From Aquatica leii (taxonomy: Eukaryota > Arthropoda > Insecta > Coleoptera > Lampyridae): a DNA stretch of 64,000 bases. The stretch covers positions 80,633,389 to 80,697,388 of the forward strand of contig CM069435.1 of the NCBI GenBank assembly GCA_035610365.1, in the 5' to 3' direction. The notes under the pieces were generated by a model, which saw only the letters and a list, made by a program, of their open reading frames with translations, did no database searches and was not told where the DNA came from. The translations under genes and the position numbers were made by a program. Positions 1-12,074 of the stretch are shown piece after piece (position 1 is the first letter of the stretch; each line of letters begins with the position of its first letter).

Positions 1-2694
1 AATAGATCTCATAAAGAAGTAACGATTTGTTTTACATAGATGTGACATCAAAGTAGCAAAAGCAACTGTGACCTAAACCGCGCCCACCCATGCATCTTGG
101 GTATGTTTGTACACCTCAATGTTGACCTCGCTGTAAGCTGCGTAGTAAGCAGCAGAGTTAACATCTTCGGTGTGCCCGATTTCATAAAATAGTAAAGGTT
201 TGTTTTACATGAATCTATGTGACATCGCTCTTTGATATGTTCGCACCCGTACCGTATAAACAAATCAACACTTTGATACAAAAATCTAAAAAAAAAACAT
301 ACAAACCGAAACCAGTACCAAAAAACAAAAAATTAAGTTAATGCAGTTCTTCAAACTACTAATGTTTCTATAATCGATAAAATGTAGAAATTTGTAAATA
401 TAATATAGAAGAAAACTGACTATGAAAAAAACTGTAATAGCAAGAAATCAGAATTATACTAAACTCAAATGTTTATTAGATTTATTATTATTAGATTAGA
501 TAGTAATAACAAAAAAAAATAAAAATGTATGTATTTTGACTTGTCTACTGTTTATAGCTTAAACTTTAAATCATCAGTTTAAATAGTAAACCGCTGTTTT
601 GTTTTTTAGAAATTTATCAGCATTGAGAGTATTTTAAAACGTTACTATAACTGCACCATAAAAAATTTGTAGTACATACGCTGTCTCGTAATTAACGTTG
701 CCACGTGTAATATGAATGCTCTGTTGTGTTGATTTTTGCAATTATACTTTGAAAGTTATAGAGTGTTTTAATATTGAAGTTAACCCATCAAATTCAGAAA
801 CTACATATTTAAACAACTTATAAATATATCAAAGCTTAAGTAGAACTGGCTTAATGTTAAGTCAGCACTCCCAAGTTTAAATTAATATTTTCTAATTTGA
901 ATGATTCCAAACTTTGTGGGGTTTAACAGCACATAAAAAACTTATCTTTCTCATCAATGCTACCGTTCTTAAAAATTAAATAAGAAGAAAAGTTTTTAAG
1001 TAAAATTTTACATAAGTTGACTTGAAGTTTGTTCTTTTTAATTAGAATATAAGCGTGTTAATAATAATAATAAAAAAAGATTATAAGTATTGCACTGCGT
1101 GTACGTTTTGTTTTAATTTAATTATCAAAAGTATCAGTTAAAAAAAATATTGCAAATCTCTATAAATCCTTGTCAACAACAAATAATAAGTAAAAGAACA
1201 AAGAAATATTAAGTAAAAGCATTGTGTAGAAATACAACAGTAATACTGAATTAATGCTGAAAGAGCAGATGGTCATAAATTATACTACTTAAATCAAAAA
1301 AAGATTTATGCTTCAAAAATTTTAGGAAACCTTAAAATACATAATTCATCTTGTTTATGCATTTATTTAATTACATCAAAGTGCATAGCGCATTTAAAAT
1401 GTATTTATAAATAATTTAAACTTAGTAATAACGTATAGACACTAACGAATACGTAATTATTGTCAAAACCAACATATACATAGATTTATGAGAGAAGATC
1501 AAACAGAATAAGATAATCAGGTATTTAATAATACCACAGAATCAGAAGTTATTAAAGAAAAATTAAAACAAAGGTAAATATCTATTTAAACTGATCCCTA
1601 ATAAGAAAATAACACGTACACGAAGTACGTTGAAAGCTTATTTCGAAATGAAAACGTGAAGTATTTTATACCACTAAACAAAGTTCAATAAGAGACAAAC
1701 GTGTATTTGTGGTTAAGCGTCAATTGACATTTTAAATTAGCTTTTCAGATTCAGTCTGAAAATCTAATAAATATAAATGTATTTTAAAAATTATATTACT
1801 TTTGCACTAATGACAAATGGTCTTTCTACCTTATGACAATTCTCATGTACTAATAAGAACATATAAAAAGTATACTGCAGGTATATACTAATATTTGTTC
1901 AAATTACAAAAATTTAATAAATGATTTAAAACCCATTACAATTTTTTATCCGATCAATAGAAAAAATGTACGATACAGATTTGTTGCGACGAGTTGACTG
2001 CGATATAGACTAAACAAACTTTAAAAGCAATATTGAAAGAACGACCAAAAGCATTAAGTTGTAGACTAAACCCCAAAAACATCAAACTAACGCTAAATAA
2101 TAGAACAAACCCTAAAAATAAATGAAAAAACAAAAAGCTATAAAAAATTAGGAATAACCACTGAATGAAGTGCACGTCACAAAAGTCACAAAATAAAATA
2201 CAAATATATAAAAAACATGTTTTAAGAAGCAGAACTAAATCTGAACAAATCTGCACGAAACATTTTATACATTATCAAACAATAAACAGAACATTGGAAA
2301 GTATCCGAATTACGACTGAAGTATTTAAAGCTCTAGAAGGCGTAGGCTTGGAAAAATAGATAGGTTTAATAAACGTATGTAGAAGCAAGCAAAATGAAGC
2401 TTAGAATAGTAAATCAAAGATTACGTCACTAAATTCAACCAAGAATGCAGTCTGAGCAGACAGAATATCTAAAAGAAAGAGAAACCAGAAATCAGATGTT
2501 TAACACTAGAGAACTGATTGATAAATCAAGTAAATTTAATATCTCCATGCTACTATGTTTATCGATTATAAAAAAGTTTTTTATGGTGATAAATCTAAAT
2601 TGGTCTTAACAAAATAGCAGTTTCAAACCATCTCATATTACCGAAAAAAAATTTTTTTCAACGTAACGTAACCTCGCTATTTCAACCTATTTTG
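1..2694. other. AT-rich stretch without a gene; local direct repeat
   Basis: No coding frame here looks real; the longer frames are low-complexity hydrophobic or Asn/Lys-rich shadows. A direct repeat of about 45 bp is visible at 7-51 and 180-229: both copies read as a CATAAA-rich lead-in followed by TTTGTTTTACAT and then ATGTGACATC, with a few extra bases in the second. The rest is A/T homopolymer-rich sequence as expected of insect intron or intergenic DNA. Confidence 0.5.
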
Positions 2695-2708
2695 ATGAAC
2701 GTGTGTAA

Positions 2709-2983
2709 TATAAAATCTTAAGCTTTTACGGTTGTTATGCTTATGATTATAAGTGATTTTCGGCTTAGACTGCGTCGTAGTAAAACACACAGACTTGGGC
2801 TTGGTCCTAGTCTCTTCTTGAGAGCCAAAACAAGAAGTAGAACTTGGCCTTTGCCGTATTGTCGTTCGTGAACCCAAACAAAAAGTTCTACTTCTTGTTT
2901 TGGCTCTTAAGAAGAGAATAGGACCAAGCCTAAGTCTGGGTGTTTAACTACGACGCGGTCTAAGCCGAAAGTCGCTTATAATC
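2709..2983. mobile_element. Penelope-like foldback insertion, family A copy 1
   Basis: Two inverted arms of about 105 bp (left about 2745-2850, right about 2886-2983) face each other around a short centre. The insertion is flanked by an exact 14-bp direct repeat, ATGAACGTGTGTAA, at 2695-2708 and 2984-2997, which I read as a target site duplication. The left end carries 36 nt (2709-2744) that the right end lacks. A target duplication of this length, inverted terminal units and a tail of about 34 nt at one end are known features of Penelope-like retroelements. No reverse transcriptase or GIY-YIG domain is present, so it is non-autonomous. The frame 2677-2877 on the minus strand is only a translation of the repeat; the same peptide recurs at 25568-25765. 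Confidence 0.65.
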
Positions 2984-3069
2984 ATGAACGTGTGTAAGTC
3001 AATTTTTGCAACATAAAATAAATTTTATGTTGTTTAAACAATATCGCTATACAGTGCAAATTATTAACG

Positions 3070-3327
3070 ATGGATCCTTCTCTTTATTCCATTCGACGCA
3101 GAGGGTAAGTAATTCATAACTTTATTTTTTCCGATTTCTTTGTGATATGATACATAATGACATTCAATATGCCGACAATGTTTTTTTGTGGTGTAATGCA
3201 AAAAGCAAAAATAGCATCATTTAACTTTTAGATCCGAGATATCGGATGCTGTGCACAACAAAGGTTTTCTCGTTTTTCCCCAGAAAAGTATTGCGTTCTT
3301 ATTTGATCGGAAATGCATCATATTTAG
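3070..3327 (+). CDS. Candidate two-exon ORF, unknown
   Basis: An ATG at 3070 opens a 35-nt exon ending at a strong donor (GGTAAGT, 3104/3105). A 127-nt intron ends at an acceptor after a T-rich stretch (AG at 3230-3231), and exon 2 (3232-3327) continues in the same frame to a weaker donor (GTAATT). The joined frame gives about 43 residues starting MDPSLYSIRRRGSEIS. No family is recognised and no third exon joins cleanly: the next acceptors give immediate stops. It sits between a foldback insertion and a gypsy relic, so it could be chance or part of a decayed element. Confidence 0.2.
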
Positions 3328-3462
3328 GTAATTTTTCCTATTCTTAACTCCAAGTTGACTTTAGCTGAACTCCTAATTTAGATAGAAACAGATGATATAA
3401 CTAAATCAATTGACTTCTATGGTGAATCACCCGACCATGTACAAGATACGGAATCAGATACT

Positions 3463-5779
3463 TGTTATGTATTGTATACATGCTCGGATTCATTTCTAAA
3501 AAAGTGTAAGACGCCGCGATAACGTTACTGTAGACACTTAATGTGATATTAGCGTGTGCAATATATAAAACGTGAAAACTATCATATACCAATCAAAGAT
3601 GTTCTATTTAGTAAAAAAAAAGTTTTTTACATTGCTGGATGCATCATCTGCATTCCTCCAGATTCCATTAGATAATGATAATTCATTTCCATGTACCATT
3701 GCCACTTGTTTTGGCAGATTTAGATTTCTGTTACCTTATGGTATTCCATCGGCCCCGGAAATATTTCAAAGATTTATGTGTGAAAAAATAGACTGTTTAA
3801 AAAGTGTTATTGCTTATTTTGTGATGTCTTAGTTTTCGGGAAAACATTAAAGAAGCACAATCAAAATTTAGATGCTGTGCCAAATAAAATTTCAAAATCT
3901 GGATTTACCTTGAATTTAGAAGAGTCTAAATTCTGTAAGAATCGTGTTCATTTTCTGGGACATAAGTCAAAAAGGCATATAAGCAGATGGGAAGAAAATC
4001 TAAACAAACTTTAAGATGAAATATCACCAAAACTGTAAAGACTTACAAAGATTTCTTGAAATGATTAGCTATTTGGCCAAATTCATTCCAAACCATTCTA
4101 CAGAAATTTCTGTGCTTAGGAAACTACTAAGTAAGACGAATCATTAGCAATGGACTGCTAATGAATCAAATTGTTTCAACAAGTTAATAGAGTTGATTAC
4201 ATCGTCACCTGTACTAGCACATTTTGATAGCAAAAAAAAGACCACTTTCTCTGTTGATGCACGTTCATATGGGCTGGGTGCTATGATCAGCCAAAATAGT
4301 CGCGTAATTGAATATGCTTCTGCAGCACTTACACCTACCCAACAAAGATGATTTATGTTCCTGGAACGCTAATGCATGTAGCAGATACATTAAGCTGAGA
4401 ATCTTCAAAAGATAATATAAATATAGATCATCTTAATCATCATTTACGGGTTTACTCAGTGATTTAACAAACTCTGAAAATGAAAAAAGATTGTAAAACG
4501 CTATAGAAGGGGATCTTGCACTTCAAAAAGTAAAGTATTATGCTATACATCATTGCCCTAAAGACCGATTGAGTGTCCCAAGTTCTGTTAAACCCTTGTG
4601 GATATTTTTTTACAAAAAAGGTTGATTATCTTGGAGTTTCTCCAAAACGAGTTTTTACAATTGATAGATCGTGCACACCAAGAAGTCGTCTCATGTAAGT
4701 TATTTGCTCGTGAATGTATTTTCCGAGCCAAAATCAAGATATTGAAAACTTGGTGATGAGTTGTTTAACATGTCAACAATATTCGTTGACAAATTCTAAG
4801 AAATGTTAAGTCCTCATGAAGTTCCCGACTTACTTTGGCATTGGTAGGCGTTGATTTGATGTTCCTACGACATATTGACTTTATTGTCATTGTTGATTAA
4901 TACAGCAAACTCGCTGTTGTAAACAAGGTACTTAATAAAACAGGCCAAGCCTATTCCACAGTAAATATTTTTTGATAACGATCCACCGTTTAACTCATAG
5001 AAGAATGACATTGCGCTAAAAACATCTACCCCAAAATACCCTTGTTCAAATAGAATAGTCAAACGTATAATCCAAATTGTAAAAGGTTTAATGGAAAACG
5101 CGTGTCGAGAAAATCAAGACCCATTTGCGACATTGTTGCAATATAACACCGAAACAGGAGTTACTTGCTCCAAGTCGTCTGGGCAAATACCTGAGATCGA
5201 CATAATGGCTAGTAAGACCCTAAAACCTATAGATCCAATAAAAGGTGTAAAAGACAATTTAAAAAATAAACAACTGGCATAGAAAAACATATTACGACCG
5301 GCGTAGTACGAGGCTCTTAGCAAAATTAGAAATAAATCAACCTATTTTGGTGTAAAATGGAATCCGTGATTGGAAACGGAGTTGTTGTTATTCGAGCTGA
5401 ACAAGACTACACGGTTCGAGTAGGGGAAGGAGAATATCGTAGCAATATGTCACATTTGAGATCTTTACATACGGTCTCGTCAACTATTACTCAACAAAAA
5501 AGCAAAGCGACAGAACTAGCAGTCAATATAAACCACTCGATCTTCAAGAAGATTGTTTAAAAGCAAGTACTTTAAATAAGTATGGCAGTGATTCACTAAA
5601 GCGGTCGTGTAATAAATCCAGCAATTAAATTAAATTTATTCTTTATTTTTTATAAAGGGCGTGTCATGTATTGAATACATGCACAGATTCAATTCTAAAA
5701 AAGTGTAAATCATGGAAACGCCATCTTAATAAATATAAATACGTGGAACCTAATCGAAGTCTTATTATATTACACTACA
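3463..5779 (+). mobile_element. Ty3/gypsy LTR retrotransposon relic with degraded LTRs
   Basis: Two related segments bracket a pol relic. The left begins TGTTATGTATTG at 3463 and the right TGTCATGTATTG at 5662; both continue with CTAAAAAAGTGTAA and later a TATA-like AATATAAA-type box. The right copy is preceded by a purine-rich AAAGGG tract, as expected for a polypurine tract before a 3' LTR. Its end near 5779 (TACA) is tentative. The left LTR runs almost directly into reverse transcriptase, so gag and protease are deleted. LTR divergence and many stops mark it as old. Confidence 0.7.
3590..5560 (+). pseudogene. gypsy pol pseudogene (RT, RNase H, integrase)
   Basis: Reading across frames gives Ty3/gypsy pol in order. 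RT shows FTLLDASSAFLQIPLD and GRFRFLLPYGIPSAPEIFQR (3620-3780), then a one-base loss inside the YxDD box near 3822 followed by DVLVFGK. RNase H shows VDARSYGLGAMI (about 4250) with the later part deleted before VADTLS (about 4380). Integrase follows with a zinc-finger remnant CLTCQQ (about 4765), a core fragment with IVIVD (about 4885), the third catalytic region near TSTPKYPCSN (about 5030-5060) and MENACRENQDPFATLL (5091). The last open piece (5357-5560) matches the post-integrase GVVVIRAEQDYTVRV type of tail. Frameshifts and stops make it non-functional. Confidence 0.8.
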
Positions 5780-5934
5780 TTAATTAAAAAACATTACAAT
5801 ACTGATAGAAGTGATGAGCATGTAGAAAATTCAAATCATCTGAGTCCAAAAATGTTGAAAACTCAATGCGAATATATAATACACGGCGAAAATCAGAATA
5901 ATTCAGAATGATGAAGAACTTTTGTCAAAGTATT

Positions 5935-6592
5935 TCCGTACAAATAAACCTACCGTTAAAAATAATTCAAACAAACAAAACAGTAAAATAATTTGGAAAA
6001 GATCTACTGTACCAGAAAAAATCCATCAGCAGAAACAGCGGTGGCCCACACCCCATTAAAATTTTTCGAACTTTTCTTTACTGATAAGTTATTCGATACA
6101 ATTTTAGAACAAATTTGTCACAAAAAAATAATTACCTCAAAGTGACCAAAGACAAAGTAAAGATTGGTGCATTATTGCTTTCCAAGTATGCTAAATATCC
6201 TAACAAAAAAATGTTTTGGTCAGAAAGCAATGATATACCACCGATTCTAAAAAAACAGCATGAGATTCAACCGATTTAAATAAATTTAAAGGAATTTTCA
6301 TATCAACGATAATACTAAAATAGAACTGAAAGACGGTCTATATAAATTGCGAGCATAATTGATAACAAAACTAAATGAACGATTTCAACTGCATGGTGAT
6401 TTGCACAAAAATTTACCCATTAATGAATCAATGATCTCATATGACGGTCGTCATTACCATGAGACTATTGCATATCGATGTTTGCACTCATGGAGCAAAA
6501 GCGTTGTTGCAAAGATCAAAGACATTGCTAAAAATTGTAGTAGTAGACACTTTATAATTTATCGCCAAGCATTTGTTATCAAAAGTTTATAA
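5935..6592 (+). pseudogene. piggyBac transposase relic (N-terminal half)
   Basis: A basic lead-in (about 5940-6010) precedes a segment reading PLKFFELFFTDKLFDTI (6053-6110), the PGBD pattern before the DDE domain. Then come a degraded KIGALLLSKYAKYPNKKMFW stretch (about 6160-6220) and, in the frame 6359-6592, KLNERFQLHGDL followed by NESMISYDGRH, matching the family's DE(S)MI(P)F.GR block around the first catalytic Asp. Downstream catalytic regions are missing and the next recognisable sequence is a hAT relic. Several stops and shifts lie between the blocks. Confidence 0.65.
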
Positions 6593-6659
6593 TTGTTATT
6601 GAAACCTGTTCTTGACGAGTCAGTGGAAATAGTAAACTTTTAAATATTCCGTTATTTAT

Positions 6660-7400
6660 ATATTGTGTGATGATATGGGTAACCTGCATACATCTTTACC
6701 ACTTCACACAGAAGTACGATTGTTATCTGGGCATAAAGTTTTACTTAAGTTGTTTGAATTGCAAGATGAAGTAATAAAATGCGGTTATTCAGAACTACCT
6801 ATTTAACGAAAATATTTTCTAAACTAAAATAAGTTAATCTGTCTCTACAAAGAAAATATATCACAAAATTTTGGCTTAGTAGCGTAAAAGGTGGAGACTT
6901 TCACTGCTTTCCAATATTAAAGTAATTTAGTCGAGTTGGAAACAGTTGAGCTACCTAATAAACGATCCAATGAGATTATTGAGCATCTTACACACCTATG
7001 TATTTCTGTGGCCCAATACTTTCCAAACGATAGATTGGGTAAAAGATCATTCTGTTGTCAGAGAAAAACCACATGGTTTTTCATGGCAAGAGTATGAAAC
7101 ATTTCTAAATTTGATTTCAGACTATACACTAAAAGCGAAGTTTGAGACCCGATGACTGTCAGAATTTTAGTATAGCCTTAAACAAAAGTATCTACAACTG
7201 TTAAAAAAAAATATTTGTTCTTTTTCCATTCGTGAGCCCATAGCAAAACTGGGCTTTCTTCGTACGTGGCCATTAAAGCAAGTATCGAAATCGCTTGGAT
7301 TCAGAACATGATATGAGGCTCCAACTCTCTTCTATAAAACTAAACATTAAAGAAATTCTGCGCGAATAAGTTATAAAAGAAAATCCAACAAATGTTAGAG
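6660..7400 (+). pseudogene. hAT transposase relic of ZBED5/GTF2IRD2 type
   Basis: The segment near 6675-6800 reads GNLHTSLPLHTEVRLLSGHK then VLLKLFELQDEVIK, the conserved block ahead of the C-terminal part of ZBED5-like hAT proteins. It is followed by NEIIEHLTHLCI with AQYFPNDRLG (about 6965-7035), a WVKDHSVV-type stretch, WQEYETFLNLISDYTLKAKF (7087-7140), and a decayed dimerisation region ending in an LREQVIKENP-like string near 7385. Frames change at least four times. It abuts the piggyBac relic to its left, so one probably inserted in or beside the other. A second relic of the same type is at 62590-63420. Confidence 0.65.
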
Positions 7401-9279
7401 CAGGTAACGAAAAAACAAAAACTTTAGTTAGAAATAAACTAAAGCAAGACAAAAATCATGATAGTCGGTAGAAGTCATACTCCATCGCCAAGACGATTTG
7501 TAAATAACATTCAAATATGCATTCATATAGCTAAGATAAAGAAAAACCAAGAAACATTCGACGTATCGCAACTGATTTACGGCGCTATGGTCAACCTAAC
7601 AAAAATTTGAAAAGACCGACACTAATATAGTTAGTTAAATCATTTATATTTAGAATGTTTATGTATTGAACAGAAAGCATCAGACTTATAATAATAATAA
7701 AATATGTGCGTTGAAAATGTAATGTTGGAATAAATGCTAAGTGGGCCATAGAAGAAAAGATAACCACGTATCCATACTAAAAAAAACAGTAGAAACAAGC
7801 AAGTTGTCCACAGCCGATATTCGATGTTTTGGATATATAGTTAAAAAAAAATTAAAAAAATATTCTATAAAAAAACTCAAGGCAAAGATGGCTTAATCGA
7901 ATAAAAACCATAATAAATGTTCATTACGCTCAGTAATGCATATTTACGGAAAAACAACATAAACAAATGCACGTAATCATGGTGTTGTGATTTTTCAGAT
8001 ATAACAATATGACAGAGAATAAGAAGATTCTAGTAGACAGTGCTTTTCCTCTGTTTACTAACTTTGGCCATTTAAAAAAAAATGTATGCAAACCAGATAC
8101 GTTTTGCTTAGACGAAAGCATTCTTATCTCAAAGCTGTAATTTTTTGAAACAATAAAAGAAATAACTATTGCAAGTTTTCTTACGGAAACAACAAAAGGA
8201 TAAACACAAAGTTTTGTTATGTAGTCTTTAATATAACTAAACAAAAGTAGTGATATCGCTTCTTAAAACTTTAAAGTTTTATTGTAGGTATAATTTATAA
8301 AAATGGATTTCCAAATTTATAGAAATCAATAAAAGATCTTGAATTTGTTTAGAGCAGTGTTTCCTAAACTGTACGCAAAAATATAAAACTCGACAAGTAA
8401 AATATTTTGACACAATGTTCAATAATATACGGTGCAGATTTGTGTGATAATACCCAGATAATCGTACAAAAACGTACTGGACCAAGTACGTAATGTAAAG
8501 TTCCAATGACACCTACCTTGAACAGACAACTTCCTTCAGCTAACACATTTTGTAACGGTTCGTTAGAATTGATTACATTTAAGGTTCAAGTTTGCATTTG
8601 CTTATTTTACTAATCTTGCATTTAAATTTATTCAGTTTGGCAACGTCGCGTCGTAATTGCTTTTGACAATCGACCGTGCAATCGACTTTTGTTCGACACT
8701 TCAGCTTGAACCACGTTAGGTTTGTACGTCTTAAGTGATGAAAGGAAGACAATTATCCTAATAATGGCGTAAAAACGTATACAAATTAATTTTTCCGCTT
8801 TCCTACTATTTACTGGTAAGTTTATCTTCATCCTGATATAATTGTTCTATTGAAATTCAACATTTTTAGTAATTTCGTAATGTGACGCAATCCTTTAACT
8901 AAGAATTCATTCAAGGTCGTTGTGTGATTCAACGTAAGTGTTTCTTGTGAAATAAAAACCATTCTAATTATTCATATTTAGGTGCTATCTTTTGGATTTA
9001 TGGTTTTTTGGATTTATGCTTCTTGGTGCTTTATTCAACTATATATTTATATTTTTATTTTTTATTACAATTCGCATAGTCCTGATGTAAATCTATAATA
9101 ACGCCATATAGTATGTCGCTCTCTCTTGAATAGACGCTCTCTTAAGCAGAGACAGATATTAAACGTCAGCACATTTTTCTTCACGTAAGAACGTTGCGAT
9201 ATTTTACGTCTAAACGAATTATAATCAGTCAGTAAAAATTCGAGGATATTGTCGAAACTATGCATAATTAACCCTAGAA
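7401..9279. other. No assigned gene; GC-richer patch at 8620-8840
   Basis: No coding frame is convincing. Sequence from 7430 to 7900 has LINE-tail-like fragments but too little to name. From about 8620 to 8840 GC rises and a plus-strand TCAGTTTGG initiator-like site (8627) is followed by a leader-like region and a donor TACTGGTAAGTTT (8814-8824). A second donor-like CAACGTAAGTG lies at 8933-8943 with an acceptor-like TTTAGG at 8981. These could be untranslated exons on the plus strand but no protein supports them. Confidence 0.25.
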
Positions 9280-9700
9280 CAAAAAATTGAAAGATTGGAA
9301 GTGTATAGTATTAAAAAATCTAGTGTTCGCGAATTACAGAATCGCATTAATATCTGAAAGTGCTACACAAAACGTAAACGTTTATAAAAAACAAGGTTTC
9401 TAAAGGCAGAAGGTCAAAGTATAGATAAGTTGTGTTACGATTGGTTCATCAAAACAAAAAGTCAACGCATTTTCGTATCAGATTTTCACCCAAAGAAAAA
9501 CTTTTTTCTCTTACTGGTCACATAGATGCACATGAACCACTTTAAGGCACCGTGCAAAAGAACTGGTTGAAAGTATAGGATACAAAAGTGCATTTTCTGG
9601 GTGGCTTGAGAAATTTCGCAAGCGACACACAATTAGATTCAAAGCCATTTCCAGTAAAACGACAAGCGTTATCTTGATCAAACTTTGCCAAGATTTCTTT
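9280..9700 (+). pseudogene. pogo/Tigger-like transposase N-terminal relic
   Basis: Across frames the segment reads SSVRELQNRINI (about 9325), then LCYDWFIKTKSQRI (about 9432-9475), then AKELVESIGYKSAF and SGWLEKFRKRHTIRFKAIS (9548-9655). This is the order in jerky/Tigger/pogo transposases: pipsqueak-type HTH, then CENP-B-type HTH with the W..RW..RH..R signature. The DDE catalytic half is absent after about 9700. At least two frameshifts are present. The minus-strand frame 9542-9739 is a shadow. Confidence 0.65.
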
Positions 9701-11006
9701 TGCTGAATTGCATCTGTATGCCCCCAAATGATAATTCAAAATTTCAAAACATTTCTTAGAACCGTTATTTTGAAAAACATGTTACGTGCATACATTTTAT
9801 AATGTAATCCCTGTATATTTATTACTTTAAAGTTAGATTTCTATTTTCGACGATCTCTAGAGAGTTTAGTTTTACTTCATTTTCCTGTCAAAACGTCAAA
9901 CCGCCAACTACTTAAATCGGACTTGCGATGGTATAACTTAATTTTAACTTAACTTAATTAAGATTAAGATCTTATAACATCGACGTTAATGGAACTCAAA
10001 TTGTAATTTGAAAACGCATTTCTAGTAGTTTATTCATCACAGGGTAAACTTTTCCTATTAGTTTTTAGAATTCTTTGGTAATCGCCTTTTTAATTTGATA
10101 GCACATCCTAGCACGTGTTGGTTGCAAGTTTCGATGTATTATCGATCGATGAGGGGTTAATATCGACAAATACCTTCATGGAACATATATAATTCTGGAA
10201 GGCCTACGTTCAAACTAAAAACGAAGTCTCAACAAGAACTCCGAGATACTACTCCTTATGCGTCAGTCGACTGCGATATCAACTTTTACTTAATGTGTGC
10301 AAAAGCATTCGATAACCGGGTTTTTATGTCTAATTTCTTTTAGCATTAATTAAGAATTTTGTAGATTTTTGCATTCGTGAGTCATTGTGTTGACACGATT
10401 TCTTGTTCATAAATATTCTAGGTCGACTCAATGAAGAAAACGTTTTCTTCGGGTAAGTACTGGATTGTGGGTAAGTGTTATTTAATTACTCTGTCGCTGT
10501 CAGAAAGGTCTCTCACAAAATTTTGCTTATTCTAATATACGCAATTACAATAATTTTTTTTAATACTATTAAGGTATTTTCATTAATTATTTTGTGTATC
10601 GCATGTTGTGAACCATAGATATTCGTCATGTAATTTTTTTCGTTATCGACACCCTATGCGTAAACCTATGTATTGTGTGTTGCCGATACTTCCGGCATTA
10701 TGGAGTGAATAATCTACTACAAAATTTTTGGTGCTCGTTGTTAATACCAAATCTACGTTATTAAATTAAAGTTGTTATACATACTTATGTTTTTCTTTTT
10801 TTTTTTGGTTACACGAAAACCAGTGTAACAAGAATTACGAACCTGATTTTTTTACAAGCTTGGACCTTCTGTCTTGATCAAAACAGAAGTTTTACTTAGA
10901 AAGATTTAGTGGCCTTTAAATTCTATTTTTTTTAACTTCCCCTATTTCCGACTAGTGTGAGTTGACTGTGCAAGGTTTCTAAGACCTACAGCTTGTAACA
11001 AACAAC
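9701..11006. other. No gene assigned; possible solo LTR or promoter at about 10110-10470
   Basis: From about 10110 the plus strand reads TGTTGGTTGCAAG, then an ATCGATCGAT dyad, a CATATATAAT box (10181-10190), an initiator-like TCAGTC (10263), and later ATGAAGAAAACG with a donor CGGGTAAGTAC at 10447. This could be a solo LTR or the first exon of a gene, but I cannot find the second LTR, a target duplication, or a continuing frame. Confidence 0.25.
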
Positions 11007-11109
11007 TTACTGGAAATAGATTTTTCCGATGATCTTGCAAAAAGTATTAATTTCTTATTCTTAAATTAATGCTTTTTGCAGGATCATCGGAAAAATCTAT
11101 TTCCAGTAA
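11007..11109 (+). repeat. 47-bp near-perfect hairpin with 9-nt loop
   Basis: The left arm (11007-11053, from TTACTGGAAATAG) and right arm (11063-11109, ending CTATTTCCAGTAA) are complementary at 45 of 47 positions around a loop of 9 nt. Both mismatched positions give G-U pairs in a plus-strand transcript but A-C mismatches in a minus-strand one. It may be a hairpin-RNA or miRNA-like precursor, or a small foldback transposon. No target duplication was seen at its ends. Confidence 0.7.
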
Positions 11110-11616
11110 ATATGTATAATGTAAACGTTGCATTAAATCCAGTAGATTAATTTCAACATATAATTTCGGATTTTTATTTACATTCTAAAACCTGTCGTAT
11201 AGGCAACCTATATTACATTTTTAATTTAGCGTTGACATTCTGTTGTCTAATACCTAACGTTCTTTCATCCATGGTTTTCTTAGATTTTGTATAATTAGCA
11301 ATACAGGATTTTACCGCCAAAATGGAATACGTTTGTGGGAAAATTTACGCTTAAATAGTTTCTGCCTTGGTAAGTGTACAAAATAGCAAAACCAACAATC
11401 TCAAATACTAATCCATTGTTTATTTTTTAGTGGTTTATATTTCTACATCTTTTCTGGGATTCCTTTCCTTTTCTTTCTCTACGTATTCTATTCTGGGTGG
11501 CTTACTGTAATTCATTCTCCTGTAATAGCGAAGGCTTCCACGGCCGGAATCTATACTAACATTAGAATGTCTTCCGGGTTTGGACCGTGTCATAGTTGCA
11601 ACCGAAGCTGCCAACG

Positions 11617-11647
11617 TTTCGCCCACTTTCGTAAGGGGCTTCATCAG
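11617..11647 (-). ncRNA. Hammerhead-like ribozyme core, left arm
   Basis: On the minus strand the core reads CTGATGA (11647-11641), then a GCCC/GGGC stem II with an internal loop that can pair further, then GAAAC (from 11620). It is the mirror of the core at 12044-12074. One extra A sits between CTGATGA and stem II, and I could not confirm stem I or the cleavage triplet. Confidence 0.4.
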
Positions 11648-12043
11648 GGCGTGAGATAAATCGCAAAACTCTAACAAGCAATCGAAATCTAACTAAGAAC
11701 TTCTCAAAAGTTAGGTTATCCACTTGTAAAACAAGCCATAACCTAAACTATGAAAAGGTAAGAAAGAAAACGATAACCTGAAAAAGCAAACGAAAATCTA
11801 ACAAAGAATCACTACCGAGTTAGGTAGAACCTAGTTTAGAATCTGGCTTGGTTCACAAGTTGATTACCTAACTCGGTAGTGATTCTTTGTTAGATTTTCG
11901 TTTGCTTTTTCAGGTTATCGTTTTCTTTCTTACCTTTTCATAGTTTAGGTTATGGCTTGTTTTACAAGTGGATAACCTAACTTTTGAGAAGTTCTTAGTT
12001 AGATTTCGATTGCTTGTTAGAGTTTTGCGATTTATCTCACGCC

Positions 12044-12074
12044 CTGATGAAGCCCCTTACGAAAGTGGGCGAAA
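12044..12074 (+). ncRNA. Hammerhead-like ribozyme core, right arm
   Basis: The plus strand reads CTGATGA (12044-12050), A, GCCC (12052-12055), a loop whose CTT (12056-12058) can pair with AAG (12063-12065), GGGC (12067-12070) and GAAAC (12071-12075). This is the order of the conserved hammerhead core: CUGAUGA, stem II, GAAA, stem III. Penelope-like elements are known to carry minimal hammerheads with very short stem III. Activity is inferred; the extra A before stem II may weaken it. Confidence 0.45.

Noticed and set aside
1954..2359. Overlapping frames on both strands, one very hydrophobic
   Set aside because: Low-complexity Phe/Leu versus Lys/Thr mirror frames without splice or domain support.
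2677..2877. 66-residue minus-strand frame recurring at 25568-25765
   Set aside because: The recurrence comes from the family A foldback repeat, not from a conserved protein; copies differ by stops and length.
4865..5062. 65-residue minus-strand frame
   Set aside because: It lies antisense to gypsy integrase and has no domain.
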